64,000 nt of DNA from Serilophus lunatus (lineage: Eukaryota > Chordata > Aves > Passeriformes > Eurylaimidae): positions 497,786 to 561,785 of the forward strand of contig VXBA01001576.1 in the NCBI GenBank assembly GCA_013399895.1, written 5' to 3'. The notes under the pieces were generated by a model. The model was not told the origin of the DNA. It saw nothing but the letters and a program-made list of their open reading frames with translations, and did no database searches. The translations under genes and the position numbers were made by a program. Of this stretch, positions 35,600 to 48,120 are shown in pieces; position 1 is the first letter of the stretch, and each line of letters opens with the position of its first letter.

Positions 35600-38500
35600 G
35601 AGTATGCTTTGCTTTCTGAACCTTTGTGATATTTCAGGGTTACATTTCTAACGTGTCTTCACAACAGTGGGAGTTAAAACCTGATGCTGCATGTGCTAAG
35701 AAAAGTGAGATATCCACACAAACAGCTACTGTTAGGGAGACAAGAAACACAGCAGATGCCGTGAGGGCTGATGGATCTTCTGAGAACAGCCCTAGACAGG
35801 TGTCTTGGGCCTCTTCCACAGCACCTGTGGTTCTTTCCTTATGGCTTCTCTTTGCATTTCACATGTGCTTATGACCTTGCCCTAAATCTAGGTCGTTCTT
35901 GCAGGTGTAGCAACTCTGAAGAGCACCTGGAATAGGTTTGCAGGTCCTTGCATTTGCAGGTCCTTTGGCCAAGTATGGCAGCAGATTTCTCCACGGGCAG
36001 GGAAGTGCAGGTTTAGCAGCCTGAGACCAGGGAAAGCAGCTGCAATTTGTGCCTCTGCCTTTGGTGCTTTGTAGCTTGGGCAAAAATCAATCAGGACATG
36101 TACTGAAAGAAGACACGTAAGTACCTAAAAATGCAGGTTGATATCTAGATGCTGTTTATTTTGGGTTTGAGTTGGACCTTGGAATTTTGTTTTATATTTG
36201 GGAAATGGAAGAAATATTTTTTTCTCTCTTCTTTTAATAGTCTCCTCCAGCCTGAAATCTGCTGGGACAGGAGATATCCCCATATGTGTGCAAGTGCATT
36301 TTGGAGGCCGTGATCTCAGCTGGAGGCTTGTATTGAATCACACAACACTAGCTCTGGAGCTGAGCAGCTGAGATGCTCTTTAAGCCCTGCAGAGCTGCAT
36401 GTAGTGAAGGGTATTTTCCCCCCACTGAGCATTTATTTCCTGAAGCTTTGAGGCAAAAGGGAGATGTCTGCACCACCTGGGTGTTCCTCTGTCGCTCAGT
36501 GGGGCTCAGCAGCACCTGCTCACAACCAGTGCTTTGCCTTGGAAACCCCTGAGGGGTGCTGAATGTTTCTGCTGCCTAGTTTCTCTCTTAGTCTGCATGT
36601 AACAGCCTCAGAGATTATTGCCCCACCCATCCAGCTTGCCAGACAGATGTTAGAGATGGTGATGGATATATCTGCTCTCAGATTAAGAAGCAGTTTAAAA
36701 CACATCCCTAGCCAGCTGTGGGCCTCTGCCCTATTAGCTTTCAAGTGCTGTCTGGAAGAAATCCTCTTTTTTGTTTTTTAATTCAGCCCTACCCTTTCCT
36801 GCAGTCGTCTTCTGCTTTTTCTGCCTGGCAAAGCCCCAGCAGCAGCCCCCAGGCAACATGGCACGTGTAGTGGAAACGACTTTGGCTGACTGGAATGCTT
36901 TTGCAGGGAGCCCAGGTGCTGTACACAGTAGAAGAGGGAGGAGAAGATGCCTCCGGATGGAAGTTAGAAATCGCTTCCTCCTCCCTTTTTTTCTCCTGAA
37001 CCCAGCAATTCAGTGGTTGTGTCAGCATGACTTGACAGCATGAGGATAGAGAGAAGCTGGAGCCTCCGTAGCATCAAGCAAAAGCCTCACTTTGCTCTCA
37101 GTTGCCTGTTGCAGGAACCTCTTTGTCTCTTGCTGATAGAGGGAGAAAAGGAGCTGCATGAGAAGAATGCCACAAGATAACTCCTTTAGGGAGGGAGTGG
37201 ATGCTTTCTCCTCTGCATCGAGCATTTATATACCAGCTTGTCCTGCTCTGATGTCTCTGCATGGGTAAACTCACCCTTGGCATGGGTTTTCCTGCCTTTT
37301 TCCAGAGACCCTGAGGGCTAGTCATCCCTCGGCTGCCTTTCCAGGGCTTTTCATCCTGCCAGAGACCATAACGGCTACGGTGCAGATCTCATTCTTTCCC
37401 TGGGTTTGCCCAAAGATGTGCTTATCTCTGCAGTCAGATTAAAGGCTGGAAAGCTGCCTTTTTGCCTAGGTAGATTAAAGACCAAGAGCAGCAATGCTCA
37501 AAAAAATACCTTCTCTCTTTTTAGGAGTTCTGGGAGAGAAATTCTGGCTCAGTGCTGATGTCATGTTGGGACAGGGATACTGGGATGGCAGCCTTAGCTG
37601 GGAGATGGCTCCATGAGTGCATTACTTGTGGTGGTGGAGGGGAGACCCATAACATTAAAATATAAATTATATGTGGTCAATAGTTAGATAAAGAGTACTT
37701 CTACCAGTACTGTAAATCAAGACTTTTCTCCCCACGTCTTCCTAGATTTTCCCAGCCTAAACTGGATTGTTTGGTGCAATATTTATTTTTCACTACTAAA
37801 GCTTGAAGGAACTGTATTTTCAAGCAGACATTGACTTATTTTTTCAAAAAAAACCTCGGTTTTCCCCTGAAAGCTCAGAGCACCTGTCTCACGGAAAAAC
37901 AGGCCCCTTTAAGATGTCTCGGGCTGCTTTGAATCACTAATTGCTTCTGAATAGGCAGGCCAAATGTTTTATCACTTCAAACTCCCATAGCAATGCAAAT
38001 CTATACAGCTGAGAAGCCTCTTTCCATGCATGGGGTTGATGGGTATAGATAAGGATTAAAAATGGAAACAAATTCAGCCCAAGGGTCCTTTTTGTTCCTC
38101 CCTGTCCTCGGTAGGGTTGCCAGGGCTACATTTATTCCGCTGCATCTTTTTTGGATGAGATCCAGTGCCCCTTGAATGCAAAGGCAAGAGGTACAGTGGT
38201 GGGAGAGGGTTGGATGAGGTCCTAGGTACATACATATTTCATCGCCATGCCACACTCTGTATTGTCTTCTCTCTCTGGTTTCACAAAGGTGATGGTTTCT
38301 AAAACTCCGACTTGTTGAGTGTGACACAGTCCAGGCTTCATCCTGTCTAAAGTTTCTGACTTTTCAGTTGTTTTCCACTCTCTCTGAATGGCAATCAGGC
38401 ATATTTCCCATGCCTGGTGGGAAAAGGGGGGATGCCTGGTAGGAAAAGCAGGACCTGCCAGAGAGCTGTTTAGAGGGGACTACGTGTGCCATGCCGTGTC

Positions 38501-41500
38501 TTTCTTGGGATTATTGTGGGTGTTTTGGGGCTTTGCTGGCTCCCTCAAGGTGCAGGAGATGAGCAGGACTCTCTGGTGCTGCGCTGCCCCTGAGTTATTT
38601 AACTAACCCACAGCCTGAAGGCAAATATTGGCTATTAAGAGGTGGAAAATCTCGGTGAGCAAGGGCAGTCTAAATCTTCCTTTTTGCTTAGGTCACCTGT
38701 TATTAGAGCTGCCTGCTGTGTGCTGAGTATGTCTGTGCTCAAAAATTGTTAAGAGCTCAGCATTATGGCAGCAAAAGCCAATTTACTGACTTTCCAATAG
38801 AAAGGAAGATACATGCTGAATGTGCATCTGTTGGATGATATTTCTGTTTCAATCATGCTGCTAACATACAAATGGAAAAGCTACTTTGCTTGCATGATTT
38901 ATGTAGTTACTAGAAAAACTTCGGTAAAAAATACAGCGATACTATGTAGCCATCAGGTACTATTTATTCTTAGCAGAGTAGGTAATGAAATCTCTTTTCT
39001 ATTTGCCTCCCCAAATGAATTCCAGTCAACATTGCATAACCTACTCAAGTACTCTGGACATGGAGAACAAATAATATCTTCATGTCAAATCAATAACTAA
39101 TAAGAAATCAGTCCCTTGAAGATAAACTGTTATCTTTAAAATTAAAGGCTACAAATTTTTGTCAAATAAGAAAAAATATCTCTGCTCCTCTTTTTTTTAT
39201 GTATTGTTGTGTGTTTCAGGTGTCCTATATAGGGCGCACTTACGACTAATCAACTAAGGCTAAGTATTGTTATCATCATTGTACTTTTAAAAGAGACAAT
39301 TGCTTGGCGGCTTTCCTACCAGAATGAATTTTCCAAGGAGGCACAAAAGAACTGGAGTGATTTTAGGCCTTCATCCCTGTTCACCAAAGAGCTTTGACTC
39401 AACAGAATTGAAACCCAGGCTTAAATCCTGAAGGGGTTTAAGTCTTCAGTGTTGGGTTCCAGCCCAGGTCTTACTGAACTAGGGTCTTCATGCATAATCC
39501 TGGTCTTCTAGCCAGAGAAAAGTAAAAAAAAAAATTAAAAAACAGTTTTAAGTATAAAAATTATACAGGCGAGTTAGAAACTATAGAACATGCCTGTCCT
39601 TTGCAAACTTGTGTCTAGAGGTGGTCTTTTATGTCCAAATCAGTACCAAAGCAATTCAGGCTTGGGACCCTCCTTGTTTCTGCCCAAGGTCCCCACTTGG
39701 GTACCATGAAGACACGGAGCTGATGCAAGACTGTGCTGTGCTCTGACACCTGCCACCAGCAACCACAGCAGAATGAGGCATTGAGGAAGACCCTCAGTTT
39801 TAGTGGTGTGAGAGGGCTGTGAGGCTGCAGGCAGGGCTGGCCGTGTGTAATGTGGGGGATTCTGAGAGCACGGGCTGGCAGTTGGTTCTGAGACACGGTG
39901 TTGGAAAACCAATTAGGGGTCAATGGGAATGGCACGAGTAGAGAGCAGGAAAAGGTGTCCTGAAGGGTGGAAGCTGTGCCAGGCTCAGGTGCCCTCCCAG
40001 CTCGAAACTGGAAGCCCAGGCAGGGAAGGAGGGGGAAAAGCTGCAGCAAGAACCAGAAAAACCGGCTTATGCCAGCCTGGGATTCACATTACTCACACGG
40101 GTTTCAAACAGGTCAGGTTCACTTTGTTTTACAGGCAAAGATGGCCAAACTGCCTAAAGACTGTTCTCAGCTCAGCTTAGAGCAGTTCTGAGCTCCCGTG
40201 TGCCTGTTCACTGTGTCACTGCCCCTGTGCCCTCCTACCCTTCACCAATGCAAGATCCTTCCTGGGATTTAAGCCTTTCTAAGCAAAGGCACGCACAAAG
40301 GCACATTCCCTGCCCATCTGAGGGGTGGGATTGCATCTGGACATTCATACCTCCTGACCTGTCACAGGGTTTGAAGAAGTAAACTTGCTGGTTGAAGCTG
40401 GATGGGAGACTGCTTCTGGGGATGCTCCCCATTGCAAAGGAAGAGTGGTCTGCCTCTCCCAGATGCCATTACAGGTGAGAAGCTTGCGGCAGTGGTACAA
40501 GCTCGTCCACACTAGCACCAGGGCTGGCTGCTCCATGCTTCTACTTCCCACCCAAAGATGGGCCAGGTGGGGTCAGCCCCATATGATTTATCAGGTTATT
40601 ATAGGCAACTGGGTGTCAGTAGCAAAGGTGAAACCACATTCTTGTTGAGAAGAACGAGGAGAAAAAGGAGCTAAAAGGGTTAGAAATCAGATTGTTGGAG
40701 GCTAATGGCAGTGTCTGCTTGTTAGGCAGCAATAACAGTAATTTACCTTTGAATTGCAATAATTCATCATAATGCTCTGCACCTCCCTCATGTACCCTCA
40801 CTGCTTATCTCAACCCTCCTGTTTCGGGATCTAAAAGCATTTCATAAACATTAATTAATTATTCCTCCACACCCCTGGAAGCAAAGTAAACATTATCCCA
40901 ATTTTGCAGCTAGGGAAGCTGAGCTCACCTAAAGAGATAATAACTGAGCAAGGATGCAGGAGCCCGAGGAGTAGGCCCTTATCCCAGCTTCTCCCACATG
41001 CACCTTTCTGTAGATGGCTCTGCAATGTGGACGTAATCCAGGATAATTCAGGCCCCCACCCATAGAAATTTCTGTGCTTACCACTGTTTTCAGGTGGCAG
41101 GAGAGCTGTAAAAAGGGTGAGGGCTGCTCCTGCCTTGGAGATGTCTGTGACACTAATCACGGTATCATCACCTTCAAGCCTCCACCACAGGGACCAGGCA
41201 CCTGCCAGTGTGAAGCACCTGTCATTATTCACAGTAGGACTCTCCCTTTTTTAATGACTATGTTAATGACCCTAATCTGTTGGTGATTGTTGGTGAATGT
41301 GATTAATCCCACAGGTCTAGGGACTAGCAATTCAGAGAGGTTTCCTCTCCCACCTTCTCACACCTCAGTTTGCATCAGCACTGAGATGAGCTGATGGGAC
41401 CTGTGCACAGCAGAAGGCACCACCCCACTCTGGCTTGAAAATCAGGCTGCTGTGAGTAAATATCCAGAATACAACAGCAACGAATCGGACCATCCCTCTC

Positions 41501-43700
41501 CAATGTCTTAGCTAGGGGTTGTGATGTGTGAGCACCATCCTGAAATAAGATGCTTGACTTAAAACCTGTTATAAACTGCTTTAGTGGATCTTGGTCCTTG
41601 AGGAAGAGGGAGCATGGCACCATGGATGCGATGCGTGACAAAGATGTAGATTAAAGGGAGGCTATCCTCTCCAAATGATGAGCCTTGGCAGTGAAGGGGA
41701 GGACAAGTCACCAAGGATCTGTGTGACGCCAGTAGTGGCCTGCTGGGAAGGGGTTTTTTTGGTTTTTTTTTCCAGAAACCAGCAGTTGACTTTGGAAGCC
41801 CAGTGGAGGCCAGCAGCAGAGCAGAAGGGTTGTGTTCCATAGACAAGTCATGGTGGGTTAAATGTAAATGAATCTGCAGCATGAGGGACAAATGGGATCA
41901 GTGCTGGGAACCCCAGCTCCTGGTGGGGGATGGATTAGTAATGGGCACTGGTGAGTTTGCACACAGGGAGGGAGTGAATGGCAAAGCAGGGAGGTTTCCA
42001 TCATTGCCCTGCCTGTAGCACTGAATGAAAGAGACATCTCCAAGCTCAAAGCGGAGAGGTCGAGCCTAGATAAACACCAGCTTGGTCCCCCATCAGAGAA
42101 TCACTGAGGCATGAAGAAAAACTTTAACAGCTGCAATGCTGCTTTTGAACCTCCTAGTAAAAGGGAGGGTCAGGAGGTCAAAACTTTCAATGCCTCTGGG
42201 AAGAAGAGGACTTTTCCCCACAAGCCTTTGAAAAACCGAACTAAATTAGCATGACCACACTGCTAAATGCTTGGGAAACCCAAACGGCTCGGGTCACAGG
42301 CTCCCCAAGCAGCAGAATGGCAAAGAGCTGTTGCATTCCCATACTCAACAGCCATAATTAATGAGGCTATTTCCTAGGCTAAAGGCAAGTCTTCAAAATT
42401 CTGCCCAGCACCTGGATGGGAAATAAAACCTTGTGGGATGTGCCCTGGGCATCTTTTTTCTTCCTGACACAGTTGGCCTTTCCCCTTTCTCTTTCTCCTG
42501 TTCATTTTCTCTCAATTCTATCTTCCTTTGTTTCAGCTGCTTCTTCCTCCCCTGTTCTTGCTGTCACACAGTTCAACTCACTGTTGAAGTGGAGAATGGC
42601 AATGAAGTTGTAGGGACCCAGCCATACTCTCCCCTAAGGATACTAGACAGAAATGCTGAATCTCCCACCTAAATCCCTTTTTTTCTACTTTTTATTGCAA
42701 AAGGGGTGAGAGCTTTGCTCCACGTTTTGAGTTGTTCACTTCCACTTTGATGGTTTAAGCCTTCTGCAAGAGACATTCTTGCAAAGACAAGGCAATGCAG
42801 GTTTCTGGAGGATGTAGACACCTGAGACTTCTGCTTCTGACTCTGTCATGGGTTTCTACAATGCCTCTCCACTTGGCTCATGTTCCTCTTATACTGCCTG
42901 TGTGCTGGGCACCGCTTTTCATGAGACCCTTTGTAGGTCATCTCCATTCACAGCTCCCATCACCACAGGTGTGGAAAGCGAAGAGGCATGTGCAAACCTT
43001 GCAGTAGCTGTCAGTGCTTTTGGAAAAGGGCTGTATGCCTACACAGCATAATTCAAATAGATAAAACCAATGCAGCCAAAAAGTTTACTGTCTCAGGCTA
43101 CAATCCTGCAGGCTGCTGTTGAGCATCCTCATTCATATTGGAGACACAGGAGATAAGTGCACACCAACTTTTCCATGCTTCCTTCAAAAGCAGAATGAAT
43201 ACTCCTTCGAATAAAGCAGGAGGACAAGAAGGCCAGGAGGCCTGCCCTTGAGGGAGAACAGCTACTGTACCAACCAGACCAAGGTATCTCCTTCCTGCAA
43301 GCCCTAACCCAAGCAAGCTGCATGTGGAAATGATGGGGTACGGTGTGTGCTACACTGGCAGTCAGCTGCAGTGGCTCTGCAGTGCTGAGCCACAATTCGG
43401 CATTCCTGTGATGCTGCAGTATCTTTTCTTTCTTGTGTCTCTTGTTGTCCTAGAAACAGAGGAAAAAATTCTTCCAGAGAAGCCTTTTTGTTACATTTGA
43501 GGCAGCATCTACTGTTTCTTACCGAAACAGTGTCTCGTTGCATAATAAAATCCTTGCCAGAAAATCAACAGCAGGTTCAAAACCTTTTAAAGAAACATGG
43601 AAAAACTTCACACCCTCCAAACTTACCCAAAGTCTTCAGAGTACTGAAAGTACACTTCCTAACATTGCTTAAAATATATGTTGAGCAACAGGAGGCAGTA
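35600..43700. other. Intergenic stretch, no gene supported
   Basis: No exon series is recognised. A segment at 37870-38000 ends in ATGCAAAT (octamer-type) and has the even, AT-leaning texture of conserved non-coding elements; this is an impression only. Short A- and T-runs occur at 39520-39545 and 41755-41770. Confidence 0.5.
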
Positions 43701-43703
43701 TTC

Positions 43704-43790
43704 TTATATATATATATATATATAATAAATATTTTATCTATATATATGTAATTATGTGTATTATTTATACATACATACACTTCTAGCTTT
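43704..43790. repeat. (TA)n microsatellite with flanking AT-rich sequence
   Basis: About ten uninterrupted TA units (43705-43724) are followed by TAATAAATATTTTATC, further TATATATA, and CATACATACA. Likely length-variable. Confidence 0.9.
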
Positions 43791-46369
43791 GAATTACAGC
43801 TCTTGAGGTAAAGGGTGTCTGCTGGAAGAGAAAGTCAATATGCCATATGGTACCGGCCACTTTTCTCTCCCGGTGCTAAGGTTTCCCTGGAAATGCTGGG
43901 ATTTTGGGGGTGGTTGTCTTATTTTGAGAGATTTGAGATTTCTGGGATAAACATGCCCTCCTGTGTGCTCAGCCAGGCAAGGGATGCCCTGTGTAATTTC
44001 CCTGAGGCACATGATATGTTGAGTCTGTGTCAGGAAAGGACAGTGACTGAAAAATTTCCTGAGGCTCACAGGATCTGGATACACATTCCCAAGCTATTAA
44101 GGAGTCCATGGCAAGGGGAGAATGAGAAGAAAGCACCACAGGGGCCGTGCAGCCCTTGTGCCACAGAAGGAAAGAGACTGCAGCTCCTGCCTCTGGTGCC
44201 TGGTGGGAGATGACACAACAGATGACCCTCAGGCCAGCAGGAAGGTTTGACAGCCATGATGCTGACTGCCTCCAGCTCTGTGGAGACCAGTGGATGTGGG
44301 GCACCTCTGAAAATCTGGCTTCTCACCCCTTCCTTTTAGAGATGGGATTGAAAAAGAAACTGCCCACTACTCTCCCAACAACAGCTCAGAGGGTTTGGGG
44401 TTTTTGCCAAAAGCAAACCCCAACTGCTCTGCAGATTCTAATGTCTCAAATACGCATTTTCTCCTTATCCCCTATGCCGACCATGCACTGCAGCACAGGC
44501 TAACACTGCTGTGGTGGAGCTGGCTTGAGTCCTGTCTCAGGAGAGATATGCTCTGTTAATAGAGGATATAGCTGGTCATCAAAAGGTGACCTGCTGCTTG
44601 CACATGGTACATTTGTACTTAGGAGAGTTTTTATGTGCATACATATCCTGTATCTTAGGAAGCCTCTGAACAAGGACACTTCTTGTGCTCCTAAGGCAAG
44701 CAGCAAGACGGCATTATCTTCTTTGGGAAAACTCAGGTAGGGTTACTATCTCTGCTGCTGCTGGAGAGACCAAAGGACCTGCTTGGTTATGATTCAGCTG
44801 CTCAGGATGCTGAGACAGCATTGCTCTCCTCCCAGAAGCAGCCTGGCTACTCCATGTACAAGCATGTGACTTTTCAAAACTCTGGGACACATCTTTGGAA
44901 AATCCAGCAAGGAACCAGTGAGCACAAACCCAGAAATTAGCTCAGTCTCTGTTCCCTGGTCAGGAGATGGTCTCAATGTCACAGGAGCTTCAGGAATAAA
45001 TCCAGAGGTGGGCTGAGACAGTGCAATGGTTGGAAAAGGTGGTCCATGAGCCAGTCTGGAGGAGCTCACTAGCGTGAAACTATACCTTGGACAGTTTTAT
45101 CCATCTCATTTGGTGGAAGGTGTGGAGAGTTCTTAGTAGAGTAAGGGATCAAGGGATCATGATGACACGTGAGTGCAGAATTAGAAGCTTATTTTTCACT
45201 TTATATTTACAATTGAAAAGAGATTTCCAATCTTTTACAACCCGCAAAAGGTAGAAAGATTTAAAATGCAAAATCTTTTTATTAAAGGAAACACAACCAT
45301 CCTCACTAGTGGCAAATGAACCTCTCCTCTGTTTGTGTCTAATTAGGATCTCAGAAGAGTATCCAAGCTAATAAATAAGATATGTATCTCTTGAGAACAG
45401 CTTTTGTTGTTTTCTTTTATAGATCTTTGTTCCTTCTGTGCTGTAAGGTCTCCAGGGCATGGCCTGTGTTATGGAGTGCCAGATGTATTATCTGATTTTA
45501 AGAGATCATAATTATGAGGAATATGTCAGAACAACAGAAAACTTCATTTAAAAACCCAATTAAAGCTGCCGAGTGACAGCTACGTCTTTGTGCGTTGCAT
45601 CACCTCCTAATCCTCGCATCTTGGATGTGGAGAAAAGAGTAGTTAAGGATAGCATAGAACTTAGATAAGGGTATCATAAGATCCACATGAGATGGGTTTT
45701 TTTTTACTATCAGTTAAAATTAACACACATTTTGTGATAGAGCAGCAACCCTGAGGTCTGTTTGGAGCGGTCACCTCAGGATCTGTGGTCTGATATGTGG
45801 GTCATCCTTTCTCATGAGTGATAAGACATTTCACAAGAGATTCTGCATAAAGAAATATAAAGGTAACTGTGTGTCTGCCTCGCTGTGGGAGATGCTTGGC
45901 ACTGGAGTCGCACCAGCACAGGCTTTGCTGGAGCACCAGGATGGGATGCTGAGGCTGATGCCATCACAGCCCTGCCCATTGCTTGGTGGGCCATGGAGAA
46001 GGGCCATTAGTGTGCCAGCTGCGGGGAGCTTTCAGGTGCTAGGATGAGAAAAGCAGATGGAGGGAGGAGATGAGAAGTTTCCAAAGCCTCCAGCACAGCA
46101 GCAGGTACCTGCTTCTTCCAAAACCGGCTGAACCTGTCTCCCTCGCAGCGTCTCTCTGTGGTTTTAAGGTGTTCTAAGCCTCCAGCCAGTTGAAGGGCAC
46201 AGGGCACGAGGGCTGCACCCACCCTCCTTGGCCAGGCCAAGCACTTCCTCTCTGAACAGGAGTTGTATCCTCTGTTCTACATGGGACCTGCCTCGTGTAG
46301 AATGAACCCACCCGTATGGCCCCATGAGAGAGAGGCCAGAAGTCAGGGATAGGGAAGTGAGTCTTTGCT
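43791..46369. other. Intergenic stretch, no gene supported
   Basis: Open frames reach about 130 codons and are paired on opposite strands (43815-44213 + against 43969-44304 -). No recognised protein, RNA gene or repeat is seen. Confidence 0.5.
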
Positions 46370-46755
46370 TGGTTTGTTTTTAGGAAAGATTTTAAGACTT
46401 CTTTTAAAAAATATGATCATGTCTTCAGACTTTTTTTTAAAGATAATTTAATACCTTTTTAAATAAAAGGACAATTTAATAACTTTTAAAGCTTTTTTAA
46501 GAGGTTTTTTTAATGAAGAATTTAAGACTTCAGTGGGAAAAAAAGAATTTATTCGTTCTTTAAATAAACAGCAGAATTTACATCTGTATTTTAAAAGGAG
46601 AATTTTATTTTTTGTTGTTGTTTTTGTTTTAGAAAGGATTTATGACTTTTTTAAGAAAGAAGAATCTCAGGTTCAGGGAGGGTTTTTTTTTAAAAGAAGA
46701 ATTCGAGATTTATTTATTTTTTAAAGGAGACTTTCTGAGTTGTTTTTCTTTAAAA
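46370..46755. repeat. AT-rich degenerate tandem repeat (about 30-36 bp units) abutting a CpG island
   Basis: A loose unit of the form TTTTTAAA-AGGA-AATTTA-GACTT recurs about ten times. Instances include GATTTTAAGACTTC (46387), AATTTAAGACTTCAG (46519), GGATTTATGACTTTT (46637), AAGAATTCGAGATTT (46698) and AAAGGAGACTTTC (46723). Purine and pyrimidine blocks alternate. The repeat ends where GC content jumps at about 46755. Confidence 0.6.
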
Positions 46756-48120
46756 CAGCCGAGGCTACGGTGTGAGCGCGGGGCGGGGCGGGCCCCACCT
46801 GTCCGGGCGGGGCTCACCTGGCGGGCCAGGNNNNNNNNNNNNNNNNNNNNNNNNNNNNNNNNNNNNNNNNNNNNNNNNNNNNNNNNNNNNNNNNNNNNNN
46901 NNNNNNNNNNNNNNNNNNNCACCCGGGCGCGGCCCTGCCCTGCCGCAGCCGGGCCGGCACCTCCGGGAGCGGCCCCGCTGGCCCCGGGTCTGGGCGGACA
47001 GAGCCGTCCTCGGGGCAGCCGGCGCCTTGCCCGCCTGGCAGGGCCCGCCGGAGCGGGGGACAGCCCCACGGGGCTGCAAAGTGGGGCAGGGGCGGCGAGG
47101 GGCTGACTTGGTGCGAGGCGCCGCAATAACCCTGGACCCCGTAAAGAGAGCCATTGCTGAGGTGATTGAGAGCGGCTTTCGGCACTGGCGAGACCCCGAG
47201 CCCCGTTGCCACCTGCCTGGTGCCGCGCCGGCCGTGTCCCGGTTAGCCGCACACCCACCTGCTCGGGGAAGCGGGAGCTGCCGTGGGCGTCCCCGGCAGC
47301 TCCGACCACCAGCATGGTCCACCCAGGCCCTGCTCGAAGGAGCAGCATCGTGGCCCCACTTGGCGTGGCCCCCCCCAAGGCAGTGTGGGGTCTCAGCAGC
47401 CCGTGCCAGGAGTATCCGTGGGGGAAAGCTGCTCGTCCTTCCTCCCTTCGGAGACGTCTCCGTCTCCCCGAGGAGAGGGGTTAAATTCCTCGATAAGAGC
47501 CAGGCTCCAGCTGCATACTTCTGATGCCTTCTGTGAACTCTGCCGGCGGGTTCGCAGGTTGTTTCGTAACTCCACTTGTGGCCTGCTGCGGGGAGGAGGA
47601 CAGGGGGGACGGGACACCAAACTCCTCTCTGTGTTTTTTCCTTGGCCTACAACAGCACTTTGTAATTGCAGGTTAGAAACCCAGATGCGGGTTTGAGTGT
47701 GATATTTGCACAGGAGAAGGGGGTCACAGCCGTGCATCTCTCACTCGGAGTGGCTGCCTCCGGCACAACCCGTGGCACTCCCCTCAGGATGGGTGACTTG
47801 AGGAGAAATTAGGAAGAAACGTGTGGAAATAGGTGAGAAAGGGTCCAAGAGGCGAGACGGGAGCTTTGGCTGCTCCTTGCAGTAAGCCAGGGCCAGCTCC
47901 CAGGGACGCCGGTGTTAACGGCATGCTCGGATGCCTTGGCCCGGTGCTCTGCCGAGACTTGCCAGGCAGGCACCGGGCCCCGGGAACGTGTGGGAGCACG
48001 AAAGCCGGAGCTCCGCTGTCAAATGGTGCGGGGCTGGGTCCTGCCGGGATGGGAGCTGACACCTGTCAGCTCACCTCGTGGGTCAGCTGCTGTATGAGGT
48101 TGCACTCGTCGTGCGGCAGG
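46755..48120. promoter_or_regulatory. CpG island with GC boxes, candidate upstream promoter of RASSF7
   Basis: Very GC-rich sequence with dense CpG starts at 46760 and fades by about 48.1 kb. GC boxes (GGGGCGGGGCGGG) lie at about 46780-46793, and CACCTG E-boxes occur at 46797 and 46815. An assembly gap interrupts it. RASSF7 has an acceptor just before its first coding exon (59645), so it needs an upstream exon; this island, on the same side and 12 kb away, is the nearest candidate. Long open frames across the island on both strands cross the gap and reflect GC-rich composition. Confidence 0.6.
46831..46919. other. Assembly gap, 89 N
   Basis: A run of 89 N lies inside the CpG island, flanked by GC-rich sequence that is hard to sequence. 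Reading frames cannot be followed across it. Confidence 0.99.

Noticed and set aside
46710..47524. 222-codon minus and 250-codon plus frames across the CpG island
   Set aside because: They cross the 89-N gap, open on both strands because GC-rich DNA has few stops. The plus-frame stretch ITLDPVKRAIAEVIESGF looks protein-like but has no start, splice context or family match.
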